Below are positions 45,692-55,882 of a stretch of DNA of 64,000 nucleotides, piece after piece. The position numbers were made by a program, and so were the translations under genes. Position 1 is the first letter of the stretch. Each line of letters starts with the position of its first letter. Source of the stretch: Ischnura elegans (Eukaryota > Arthropoda > Insecta > Odonata > Coenagrionidae); NCBI RefSeq assembly GCF_921293095.1, contig NC_060254.1, positions 60,434,069-60,498,068 of the forward strand, read 5' to 3'. Below the pieces are notes generated by a model. The model saw only the letters and a program-made list of their open reading frames with translations, made no database searches and was not told the origin of the DNA.

Positions 45692-45728
45692 GGTTTTGGC
45701 CAGCTTCTTTCGATTCTAGCCCATCGTG
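45692..45728 (-). mobile_element. Solo Transib-type terminus
   Basis: On the minus strand it reads CACGATGGGCTAGAATCG followed by AAAGAAGCTGGCCAAAACC. The inner half is the same as the 4.26-kb Transib terminus (CACAGTGG..., AAAAAAGCTGGCCAAAA), and the CACNATGG start fits the Transib consensus. No opposite end was located within the window. Confidence 0.55.
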
Positions 45729-46371
45729 CGATGGTAGATGGTAGAGGTACTGTTTTCATAAAAATTCAAAGGAAAAACAAAGTTTAATTTTATTCATCCA
45801 AAATGTTTGACAAATTTTACAAAGTATCACCGGAAACTACCAATTATATTCGTGTGTATTGAATTTAATGAAGGATGGAACTTTTCTTTCTTGAATGACT
45901 ACATGTTCGGACATGTAAGACGCAGGACAGCACAAGACGGCCTCACGACTGAATCGCATACACTACCCTTGAGGACGATGACCTTCACGAAACAGAGTCG
46001 TGTCGCGACCGCGGCTTGCTAAGTCTTGCTGACCCTCTCGTCCGGTGTGCCCCAGGTCACGAATTAATAAAGACGAGCGGTAGACTAAACATGATAATTC
46101 GCGCTTCCGCCCCACGCATATCGAGGGCGACGCGTATAAAAAGGGGGCGGCCACTCTCGTGGCGGCGGCGAGGAAACAGGACAGAAAACAACGGCCTCGT
46201 CCGTTCGCCTGGAGAGATTGGAGAAAGGGGCCTAGCGAGGCGGTTTTCAAGAATGGCGATAAGGAGCATTCACGAATAAGGGAGATAACGACGGCGCTTG
46301 TGGCAAAGTGAACTGAGACGGATGGCGTGACTGTGGGGAACGAAACGACAAACGGACAACGGGATGCGCAA

Positions 46372-46770
46372 TCGGAAAGACCTCCGACCAAGGGGCTGCA
46401 TAGAGGAGGCCCAATTCCATCCCATAAAACACTGATTTCTGTTGCCACTTCGGTCGCATCATAATCAGCTTCGAAAAATGTCAACAGTGCAGTGCGAAAC
46501 AAAGATCGACAATACGATCCATTTTTTCCCAATATTTTTCAATACAATGTTTGTAATTGCGAGGAATAGCATTGAGTTTTCTATCCATTTCATAGCTTAC
46601 ATAATTACATGCATAAATTTCGGTTGATACCACTAATTATTCCTTGTTATTTCCCGCGAAACTCGGATCAATTTGTTCGTCAGCGACGCGAGTGGCGACT
46701 TTTGTAAACTAATTTAAATGTGCGGTGGTTGACAACACATTTAGAGGCCGAGTTGAGGATCCTCTTTAGT
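46372..46770 (-). repeat. Dispersed family X copy
   Basis: Reverse-oriented: 'atagaggaggcccaattcca', 'tgttgccacttcggtcgcat', 'atttttcaatacaatgtttg', 'attgcgaggaatagcattga', 'atttcggttgatacc' and 'gtcagcgacgcgagtggcga', ending with 'gacaacacatttagaggcc'. This is the most complete single copy; it shows that the two broken pieces at 27.1 and 28.26 kb belong together. A weaker copy follows at 46855-47335. Confidence 0.75.
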
Positions 46771-47784
46771 AATATTCGTGCGCACGGCGTGGCTGTGGAG
46801 TCCAAAAAGACAAGCGAAAGGCGGAATGCGCAATGAGAAAGACCTCCCATCATCGGGGTCACATTAAGGGGACCCTAGTCAGTCCCGTAGAGGCTTAATT
46901 CATGTTATCACTTAAGATGCATTTAGTCGGTTTCAAAAATATCCGAAGCACGCCGATGAGAACAGTGTGTGGCAGTGGGAGACTAAATGACAAACAAAAG
47001 ATGGGATGCGCACTGATTGTGAGAAAGACAATTGAGAAAGACAAGGAGAGAGTCCATCATTAAAACGGAGAATCTGAAAACTATTTTATTTTCGATGGTG
47101 ACTATATAATATTTATAATCGTAAGGAATTGCACTGAAATGTACATAATAATTACATATTAATACATTTCATGTATCACATTATAATGAACATAAATCTC
47201 AGCAGGCAACAAAGTTAATTGTTGAATATTTCCCCGCGAAATTCAGGTCGCTCTGCTCCTAAGAGACGCAAGTGTGGACTTTAGTTAGCCTATTTGAATG
47301 CGCGGTGGATGACAATACACCTAATGGCCGAAAGGAGAACTATTGTAAGACAAACATGTGACCGCAGCTCATGATTTAAAAGACATAAACAGGAGAGCAG
47401 CATGACATAACACCTGCAAAAGGCGTTGAGTCACTAGTTTAAGACTTCATCGGAACACTTGCTCAATTTTCTCGAGGGATAAAAACATTTTTGCGTAGGT
47501 GGTCCGAGAGACGGACCACCTGGACATTAGGAACGTCGCCACTGGTCAATTCAAACGGCGGTGTTGCCAAATTTCAGTCAAGAGACAAAACAATACCCTG
47601 CAAATCGCTCACAATGACCAATCGCGCCCGACCTCGAAGTACATTTTAAAAACATCCGCATATTCAGTAATATATCTCAAGAGAAAAAAGTTGAAGACCT
47701 TACACGAAAATAAATAATGCCAATTATAGGAATGATATGGAGAGGGTAATTGTGATATGCTTAAAGCTGCATATGTTCACTTTA

Positions 47785-47927
47785 TGTTTTCCTGGATATC
47801 ACACAATTACTTACGCCACTTCTTTTTACAGAGCGCGACCCGGGTTTCAATGAATTATAATCATCTTCAGGCGCAAATTATGACTTACAATGGACTACCA
47901 CAAGGTTAATCCAGAGTTGGAGAATTT
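47785..47927. mobile_element. Hammerhead-bearing insertion 5 (143 bp) with 13-bp duplication
   Basis: A perfect direct repeat TATGTTCACTTTA (47772-47784 and 47928-47940) brackets 143 bp that the neighbouring tandem copy at 48430-48480 lacks. The insert contains one hammerhead on the minus strand (47833-47874). No frame is present. Size and structure suit a short non-autonomous retroelement. Confidence 0.75.
47833..47874 (-). ncRNA. Hammerhead ribozyme-like motif
   Basis: Minus strand: stem I GCGC (47874-47871) pairs with GCGC (47836-47833). The core CTGAAGA (a permitted CUGANGA) is followed by a weak stem II, GAAA, palindromic stem III CCCGGG, and the expected GTC cleavage triplet immediately before the second stem I strand. 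The core is intact; stem II is only about 3-4 bp. Confidence 0.65.
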
Positions 47928-48870
47928 TATGTTCACTTTATTAATACATAATACAGACTTGATCAGTCAAAAGAGGAGCATGTGACGATAACTCATACCT
48001 TCAAAGACAAAAGCGGGACAAAAGCACTGGCAATGACATAACACTAGCAAAAGTTGGAAAAAGACAAAAACGAGACAGCAGCATGACATGACACAGGCAA
48101 AAGTCGTTTGAAACACCTGTAAAAGCCTTCATCGGAACACTTCGAGAAAATTGAGCCTCAATTTTCTCGAGAGAAAAATTTTACTGCGGAGGCGGTACAC
48201 GAACTGACAACCTCGACGCTGTGAACCTCACCACTGGTCACTTCGAGCGGCGGTGTTGCCAAATCTCAGTCAAGACACAAAACAACACCCCGGCCCTGCG
48301 GATAACTAGCAATAACCAATCGGGCCCCTCCTAAAAGTAAATTTGAAAAATAACAAGCATGTATCCCTCAGGTAAAAATATTTCAGCGCCTTACACGCAA
48401 AAAAATGTTGAAAATGAAATATGTTAAGCACAGAATGATGTGGAGTGGGGAATTGTGGTACATAAACAGATACAAACACATTATTTAATACAAAATTCAG
48501 ATTTGATGAGCCAAAAGAAGAAAATGTGCCCATAACTCATGCTTTCAAAGACAATAGCGGGACGAATGCATGACATAACACAGAAAAAACGCGTTTTTGA
48601 CACTAGTTTAAGCCTTGCACAATTTTCTCGGGGGAAAAACAAATATACTGCGGGGGCGGTACACGAACCGACTACCTGGACGCTGGGAACGTCGCCACTG
48701 GTCACTTCGAGCGTCAGTGTTGCCAAATCTCAGTCAAGAGACAAAACAACACCCGACCATGCAGATCGCTCGCAATTACCAAGCGCTCGCCTCCTGCCCC
48801 TCCCCCAAGACCATCATCAAGTGTGGACCCCCCTTCTCACCCCCTTAAGGGAGACATTTAGTCCCACCTA

Positions 48871-49149
48871 TCCCCCCCACACCCCCGTATCCAGTGCGTG
48901 GCTCGGGTCCAATTGCCCATGGGTATTCTTGCTCCTTCCCAACTCAACGTCCCCGACTCCGTCGTCTCCATTTTGGATAGCATCAAGCACCTGGGCATCC
49001 CTTCCAAGAACTTCTTCTCCCCCCACCTTCTTTCTATCTCTGGCTCATCTTCGCCCCCGAGGAGTAAACACGAGGACCTTAATTCCTTCCCCGACCGGCA
49101 ACAAAGGGTGTTCGAGAGGCGGCACGAGACACCGGAAGGCAAAATTATA
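48871..49149. other. C-rich non-coding DNA
   Basis: Pyrimidine-rich with no recognised repeat. The overlapping frames are composition-driven. Confidence 0.4.
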
Positions 49150-49984
49150 TTAGCCTATCAAAACATTCGATCTGAAAGTCAAACATCAAGAGACCAATCC
49201 GAATGCCGCATCGAAAGAAGAGGCACGCGTCACTACTATCACATTTATGACATGACATTATGACATCTTATGAAATTTCCACTTAAGATAGAAGTTTGAA
49301 TGATTCGAATTTTCGATTATTGAAAAAAAAAATGTCACAAATATATCAATGCCGAATTTTTTTTTCAACCATTACAATTTCTGCAACATATACTTAAAAG
49401 CCCATCAAAACATTATATCTGAAAGTCAAACATAAAGAGTTCGATTCGAATCCCGTATCGAAAGAAGAGGCACGCGTCACTACTATCACATTTATGAAAT
49501 GACATTATGACATTTTATGAAATTTTCACTTAAGATAGAAGTTTAAATGATTCGAATTTTCGATTAATGGAAAAAAATGTCGAAAATATTTCAATGCCGA
49601 ATTAAATTTTTTCAACCATTTGAATTTCTGCAACATATACTTAAAAGTCTATCAAAACATTCGATCCGAAAGTCAAACATCAAGAGATCAATCCGAATGC
49701 CGAATGGAAAGAAGAGGCGCGCGTCACTACTATCACATTTATGACATGACATTATGACATTTCATGAAATTTTCACTTAAGATAGAAGTTTAAATGATTC
49801 GAATTTTCGATTAATGGAAAACAATGTCGCGAATATTTCAATGCCGAATTAAATTTTTTTCAACCATTAGAATTTCTGCAACATATACTTAAAAGTCTAT
49901 CACACATTCAATCTGAAAGTCAAACATCAAGAGATCGCAGTGAAGTTTTCTCGGGTTTCGCACCGGGTCAGGTCCTCCATTTCT

Positions 49985-50031
49985 CCTTCCAACGTTTCGA
50001 TGGACAACTCGCCCATCGTCATCAGGGATTC
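49985..50031 (-). ncRNA. Hammerhead ribozyme motif, left arm (minus strand)
   Basis: Reverse complement of the right-arm motif: CTGATGA, one unpaired C, stem II GATGG/CCATC, GAAAC, then GTTGGA. All core bases are conserved. Confidence 0.7.
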
Positions 50032-50067
50032 AGGAATCCAATTGGATTCCTGGATCATTGGATTCCT

Positions 50068-50114
50068 GAATCCCTGATGACGATGGGCGAGTTGTCCATC
50101 GAAACGTTGGAAGG
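50068..50114 (+). ncRNA. Hammerhead ribozyme motif, right arm (plus strand)
   Basis: CTGATGA (50074-50080), one unpaired C, stem II GATGG (50082-50086) with CCATC (50096-50100), GAAA (50101-50104), short palindromic stem III ACGT, a GTT cleavage triplet, and stem I TCC (50071-50073) with GGA (50109-50111). The single extra base between A9 and stem II recurs in the 42.7-kb copy, so it seems a family trait rather than damage. Confidence 0.72.
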
Positions 50115-50520
50115 AGAAATGGAGGAGGACCTGACACGGTGCGAAACCCGAGAAAACTTCACTGCAATTGTTCGCCGGGAAAAAACTAAAAATTATATCA
50201 AGAGATCAATCCGAATACCGAGTGGAAAGAAGAGGCACGCGTCACAACTGCCACATTTATGATATTTTTTAATTCCTCCGCTTTAGATCGAAGTTTAAAT
50301 GATTCGAATTTTAGATTATTGGAAAAAACTGTCGCAAATATTTCACTGCCGAATTAAATTTTTTCAACCATTACAATTTCTGCAACTTATACTTAAAGAG
50401 TCCATCAAAACATTAGTGTAACATCAAGAGATCAATCAAAATGCCGAATGTCGAGAAGAGGCACGCATCACAACTGCCACATTTATGACATTTTTATATT
50501 CCTCCGCTTAAGATCGATCC

Positions 50521-51919
50521 CATTTTCCACCTGTTAAGTCATCTCCACTTTATTTCAAAATAACTAAAAAACCCAAAAATAGTAAAGCTACAACTACATT
50601 GCATTTCCAATTATTTCCATCGCATCGCATATTCATTACTACCATTTATTCAAATGATATTTTAAGAGACCGAGCAATCAACCGTTTAAAACTTTTTAAA
50701 TTTTTAACAAAGATCCATTAATTGAATTTGAGAAAATATAAACCATTACCTTGACATTTTTGCAAATGGTTCCAAATTATAGAGGCTCGCCACGAATTAC
50801 TCATTAGGTACATATGCTTTAAAACATTCCACTACCCCAGAACTGTGACTTCCGACAACTCACTGAAATGCTCACATTAACTATAGATTAATACTAGAAG
50901 GAGCCATAATGTTATTCATGCCAAAGTCATACGCACAAGAATATCACAGCACGTGCGACGCCAACCGAGGCTGAAAGTGAAGTTCCCAGTCCAAAAATAA
51001 TTTTAAGAAGCTCTAACCAGAGCCTTCTTAAACGGGCGATCATAATCAACTTACTTTCCAATGAATTCTATTCATAGTAGTGAGCCAAAAGCTTGACAAT
51101 GGGGAAATATCAGCGTTTTTCCTCTATTCCGACCTCCAATTCCGGACCGCATCGAATAGAACAGAAGGATAACAATGGAAGCAATCTCGAGGAACAAAAA
51201 AAGAATTCATGAAAGGAAGCCCATTAAGTTTTAGCATCAAGGCATATTCCAAAAAAAAGCCGAAGACCATGGTCAATGTCGCAGCCTCTTGAGTTACGTC
51301 CGTTTCAATTCATTGCATACACGTGCCGACTCCAGCGAGCTATGTAAGCGTGGAACAGGGTAAGAGTCAAGGTGATGTGAACGCAAGTTATGGGACATAA
51401 ACGCACCATAAATTCGCAACGAGAAAAAAAAAGCCATGCAGGAAAGGAAACCAATTATCAAACGCTCATGATTTGTCGCCACTTCTAACACCGTGTTTGC
51501 AAAAACTATGTTTTCGCAAGGACAAAAGACGCCTACTACCAACACAAGACTTCGGGAAGGGAAAACTCAAAAGGCCTACAGCAGCCAGACATCACCTTTC
51601 ACGCGTCTGTGAGCCTGGATCGCGTCGAATGAATGCCGCCACGAGCATATCCCCCCGGTCGCCTCCGACCTTGGCTATGGAATATAATGCATGTTTCGTT
51701 TGGTTTTTGACCATGAGACGAGCCTCCTGCGGCCGTTCGTTCGTCACACGTTTCGACGCCAAGGTTGGTGAAAAATTAAGAAGCAACAGGGTCCGGAGCG
51801 TCAGATTTCAATTTACAAAAGGCTCAAACGAACTTAAGGCGGAAGAAAACGTTAAATTTCATTCGCTCATACAGTTTTCATACTGTGACATGAGCCAGTC
51901 GGTGTATGCTCTATATTAT
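50521..51919. other. Non-coding stretch
   Basis: No repeat or domain is recognised. The 180-codon frame from 51473 runs into the SINE at its 3' end and shows no motif. Confidence 0.4.
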
Positions 51920-52218
51920 TGTATTGTTCGGAATAGTATTTGGAGGAGGCGACCGACAGCTGAAGTCATTTGCGCCATGAGGGAATGGTGGAGAGAAACC
52001 CGGCATCGACGTTAGCCTGTTCTTGAGGAAAGGCGCCAAAAGGGCCACGGTTTAACGTCGGACGGATCTGACGGACGGATTATTGCGCTTGGAATGTCCT
52101 CCACACAACAGTCAAGCCGGGATCGGGTAGTCTCTGAAAGTTCTCTCCCACCGCCGGGATTTGAACCCGAATTCACGGGGTAGGAAGGCGACACAGTACC
52201 CACTACACCAACACGATC
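51920..52218 (-). repeat. tRNA-derived SINE (family B), copy 2
   Basis: The minus-strand head GGATCGTGTTGGTGTAGTGG (A box) and GGGTTCAAATCCCGGCGG (B box) match 3466-3762 throughout. A short possible target duplication ATATTAT (51913-51919 and 52219-52225) is present. Confidence 0.82.
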
Positions 52219-52225
52219 CATATTA

Positions 52226-53688
52226 TGATATTATTATTAAATATGTATTATAATAACTTTACAAGTGGGCACTTGGCCCGGTGGTAACATACATAAACGT
52301 CAGCAATGTACGTTTTTGCCTTGGATAACAATACCCTACAATAAATTATAAAAACATCCCTCTTCAACCTATTCTTAAATGTATGTATACTTTTGGGGAG
52401 GGGTTCGAGAATCTTTTCTGGTAGATCGTTCTAATCGAGCACTGTTCTATTTAGGTACGAAAACTTCTTAACGTTAGTCCTTTGTGATCAGAACTTTACC
52501 TAAATTTGGTGATTAAAGTATCGCTTTAATATTTACTTCCCTAGATCTTCTTATGCTCTTTCCCTGGTAACTGCTATCAATATCTCGCATAGCCTGCTCC
52601 TTTTTCTCCTTTGCTTCAAGCCATCCCGTCAGAGATCGTGGATCATTTCCTCAACACTTTCCTTTTAATTATATCTTCCCAAGACATCCCTGGCTGCTTC
52701 CCTTTGCATTTTCTCCAATTTGTAATATCCTGTCCTTTCTTGTGTATGTTCGGATCGTCTACGGATCGCCCACTGTGGTATTAGAAATTAAACGGGTAGG
52801 CAATCAATGTTTGGCAAGAAATAAATCAAATCTTTCAACGAAAAATGTCAAAATCACTACTTTAGATTTTTGGTCCTTGGAGGTAAGATGACGCAAGGCT
52901 ATTTTTTTCCTTATATGTACACTGACCCAGATCTTTGAGGTCATGTATTTCGACAATACCACATTCCGAAAGGACAAACGCTGAAATAGTAAACGTGAGA
53001 GCGCTTGTAATCGGAAAAACAAAGACAGCACAGATTTCGTGTTTTGGGATTTTCCATTTTTCCCTCCAAAAAGGCTTTACATCGACAACCTCCAAAAACA
53101 ATTTTGAAGGACGAATAACTATGAACTGGGGAAACCAGCTGACTTTCCATTCCGATTAAGCTCCTTTCTAACTGCTGGTGGACCGTCTAACTACAAAGGT
53201 CACATTGATTTTCGATTTGAAAATCGACGAAAATAATATCAAACCCCAACTTGCATGGCATAAACTTGTAGCTTTTCATTTTCCAGCCACGATTAAGCTA
53301 ATCTGATTCCTCCCATGATCTCCCCTCACTACGCATTGTTTTAGCGTCTACGCATTTTAATATGTGGCATTTATTTGATTTTATTGGTAGTTATTAGAAC
53401 ATGTATAGATCATATAGGTGATTCCTAGATCATAATTGTGACCATTTATTAATTACATCATTGGTAAGCTATTTTGCAAGGAAAAAATATATATCATATT
53501 TAAGTCCATATTCTACACAAATAGACTAAAAGATAGGGAATATACACCTAATTACTTTCCACAACGCTATAAGTATACGAAATAAAAAAACAGCCATGCC
53601 CTTGGTTTTACACCAAGCAAATACTCAATAGCTACAAAAGGGCCAGCTAAAGGGGAATGATTGTGGATACAGTTTTACAGTCAAGGCC
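52226..53688. other. AT-rich non-coding DNA
   Basis: Small frames on both strands at 52800-53160 overlap and have no domain. No element ends are recognised. Confidence 0.45.
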
Positions 53689-53690
53689 GC

Positions 53691-54003
53691 TACACACGGC
53701 GAATGATTTCATTCGCATGGTCATTCAGCATGATCATGCGCATGATCATTCGCCGTGTATAACGAAACAATTCGCGAATGGACAAACGCTGGAATAGCTT
53801 CATGCGCATGATCATTCAGTGAAAATTGGAACATGTTCTATTTTGCTCGCATTATCCTGTGAATGATCACGTGATCATTCAGCATGATCATTCGCATGAT
53901 CATTAACCGTGTATAGCGGCCTTCATACACGGTGAATGATCATGCGCATGATCATGCTGAATGACCATGCGACTGAAATCATTCGCCGCGTATTGCGGCC
54001 TTA
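53691..54003. mobile_element. Palindrome-rich MITE-like element(s), GATCATGC family
   Basis: The termini are AAGGCCGCTACACACGGCG (53691) and CGCCGCGTATTGCGGCCTTA (to 54003), with an internal junction GTGTATAGCGGCCTTCATAC at 53911-53930. This suggests two elements fused or one nested. The interior is full of short palindromes: ATGATCATGCGCATGATCAT near 53732, 53810 and 53935, and TCACGTGATCA near 53867. No coding capacity. A target duplication was not found. Confidence 0.6.
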
Positions 54004-54593
54004 CGAAACGAAACCCACTCCTCCAACAACCTACCCCAAAAACCTCCGGGAACAAAAGGGAAGCGCAGGAGAGTGAAAGAGGGTTTGGGGTAAGGGAAGT
54101 AGGGCCACTGAGGAGCGGAGGGAGAGAGGAATACTTTTGGGGCGATCTGACCTAGGTCACGGCAGACGGAGTCTCAGCAATTGGACGGGGAAAATGAGGG
54201 GTAAGGGAGAAGGAAGGGGTTGGTATAAGCTGAGAAAAAAAAGAGTCCGAGGAGGGAAAGAGTGGGAATAGCGAGGGAAAATACGGACGCCTTCGAAGGG
54301 AGAGAAAAACTTGAAAAAAAGAGAGCAATGGAGCCAGTCACCTCACCCGCCATTACCCTCCCGAGCCGGCTATAGCGGCCTGCATGGGGAAGAGTACGGA
54401 CGCCCTTTCCCGAAATAACAGCCTCATTGCCATTAGTTCCAAACCATGCCCCAGATCCTATCACATAAAGCTTTCAAGCCTCGATCCCTCCCCTCCCACG
54501 GATTCACCCTCCCTCCCCTCCTTCCCCCAACCCCTCCATTCCCTCCCCACGCGTAAACCTCCCTGTTCATTCCACACACACACGTTTCCATCC
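54004..54593. other. Non-coding, purine- then C-rich
   Basis: A strong strand bias (G/A then C/T) creates frames on both strands. No gene is recognised. Confidence 0.45.
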
Positions 54594-55095
54594 CGTGATA
54601 AAAATACGTGGGGAGGATAAAAACTATATAGAGATAGGATATAGAGATACTCTCGCGTGGGTTATTTCGATGGCTCGATTAATCGAAATCATCATCGATA
54701 CCTTTGCCCATCCACTATTTAATGTAATAAAAATACGAGGCGCAGATAAAACCTATATAGAGAGGACATAGATATGATTTCGTGTGGGTTTGTTCGATGG
54801 CTCGATTAATCGAAATCATCATCGATACCTTTGCCCATCCAATAATAAATGTAATAAAAATACGTGATCAGACGTAAAATATAAGGAGAGGACATAGGTA
54901 TGCTATCGCGTGGGTTTTCTATGGCTCGATAAATCGAAACCATCATCGATACCTTTGCCCATCCAATAATAAATGTAATAAAAATACTAGGGCAGATAAA
55001 AATATAGAGAGGACATAGATATGATCTCGCGTGGGTTTGTTCGATGGTTCGATTAATCGAAATCATCATCGATAGCTTTTGCCAATCCACTATTT
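54594..55095 (+). repeat. Tandem array, four ~125-bp units
   Basis: Unit starts ('gt.ataaaaatac') lie at 54595, 54724, 54851 and 54974. Each includes 'agagaggacatagatatgat', 'cgcgtgggttt.ttcgatgg' and 'tcgattaatcgaaatcatca', followed by 'tcgatacctttgcccatcca'. The inner 'tcgattaatcga' is palindromic. Confidence 0.88.
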
Positions 55096-55589
55096 TCCAC
55101 GTCGCTGGTTTTAATTGACCGGGCACTTGATTTTCGATCGCTGAGGCCGATGATTACTACACTCGTTGTTCTTGGGTTGTTGGAAGTCAATCGATGAGCA
55201 CTAATGACTACCCACGATGGGTAATTGAAGTCGAGTTCGTCGCGTAAACCAGCCTTAAGAATTTATAACGGCAATCGAAGAACATCGAAAAGCGATAACC
55301 AGCGAAAATCGGTGATAAATGTAGTCACAACAGTAACTTACAAAAATAAAAATTTGAAATTGACAACGTAAATATCAATAAAGAACAATCTATTCAACTA
55401 CTCTCGACAGTTGAAAAGCGAAGTTCACAAACCACTGACAAATATAGAAAACAATAGAAACTCGATGAATACCAACAGTCGTACTGAAGCAGGACAGCAG
55501 CGATCGACATCTTCGAGATGAATATGTGTTAATCGATTAAAATATAGTATTAAAAGTAGTATGAAATGCCGGCCACAAAGGACCAACGT
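55096..55589. other. Non-coding stretch
   Basis: Contains several ATCGA-rich motifs but no gene or element boundary that I can define. Confidence 0.4.
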
Positions 55590-55882
55590 AAAGAAATTCT
55601 CGTACCTCAACAGGACGATTACGGAATGGAATAGACTCCCTGCAGAACTGTTTAAGCCCTACCCTAACAACTTAAGGATTTTCAAGAAGAGGTGTAAAGG
55701 GTTTTATTGGAAAATTAATATCATTGCATTTTAAATATTCACTAACTAGTTTCATTTTGGTGATATATTTTCATTTACAATGTTTTTTTTTATTTTTTTT
55801 ATTTTGTATAAACTGTTACCACCTGGCAAATAGCCAACTTGTAACTTGTACAGTATAATACTAATAATTTACTTTTTAGGCG
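55590..55882 (+). mobile_element. 3' end of a non-LTR retrotransposon (same family as 17430-17688)
   Basis: The last ~50 codons of ORF2 read YLNRTITEWNRLPAELFKPY, then PNNLRIFKKRCKGFYWK, and end in a stop near 55733. The 3' UTR has 'accacctggcaaatagccaa' and ends in a TAATA-rich tail. RTITEWNRLP is the characteristic C-terminal box of CR1/L2/Jockey-like ORF2. It is a 5'-truncated copy; the C-terminal frame itself is intact. Confidence 0.82.

Larger units (their letters stand above)
47340..48870. repeat. Three diverged tandem copies of a ~450-500-bp unit
   Basis: The block 'cactggtca.ttc..cggcggtgttgccaaat.tcagtcaagacacaaaaca' occurs at ~47538-47595, 48230-48285 and 48695-48750, each preceded by 'catgacataaca...aattttctcg'. 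Copy 1 is separated from copy 2 by a 143-bp hammerhead insertion at 47785. The 204-codon frame at 48539 runs across the third copy and is not supported as a gene. Confidence 0.75.
49937..50196. mobile_element. Palindromic hammerhead-ribozyme element 6 (260 bp) inside the array
   Basis: A perfect 11-bp direct repeat ATCAAGAGATC (49926-49936 and 50197-50207), itself array sequence, brackets the insertion. Arms 49937-50042 and 50057-50165 are inverted copies differing by one base and a 3-bp indel, with a 14-bp spacer. Each arm carries a hammerhead on opposite strands. 31 bp beyond the right arm ('aattgttcgccgggaaaaaac') has no left counterpart. The 61-codon frame here is incidental. Confidence 0.88.
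49150..50520 (+). repeat. Satellite-like tandem array, ~247-bp unit, five copies
   Basis: Unit starts lie near 49154, 49401, 49649, 49896 and 50400. Each unit contains 'gaaagtcaaacatcaagaga', 'ggaaagaagaggcacgcgtc', 'acatttatgacat' and 'aaccatt.(c/g)aatttctgcaac'. The fourth unit measures 504 bp because of an insertion; removing 271 bp (insert plus one duplication) restores ~233 bp. Confidence 0.88.

Noticed and set aside
45963..46532. 189-codon minus-strand frame
   Set aside because: Runs through a dispersed family X copy; the frame is not kept in other copies.
48539..49153. 204-codon plus-strand frame
   Set aside because: Crosses a tandem repeat unit and C-rich DNA; the sister units have stops in the same frame.
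51473..52015. 180-codon plus-strand frame
   Set aside because: Ends inside a minus-strand SINE and has no recognisable domain.
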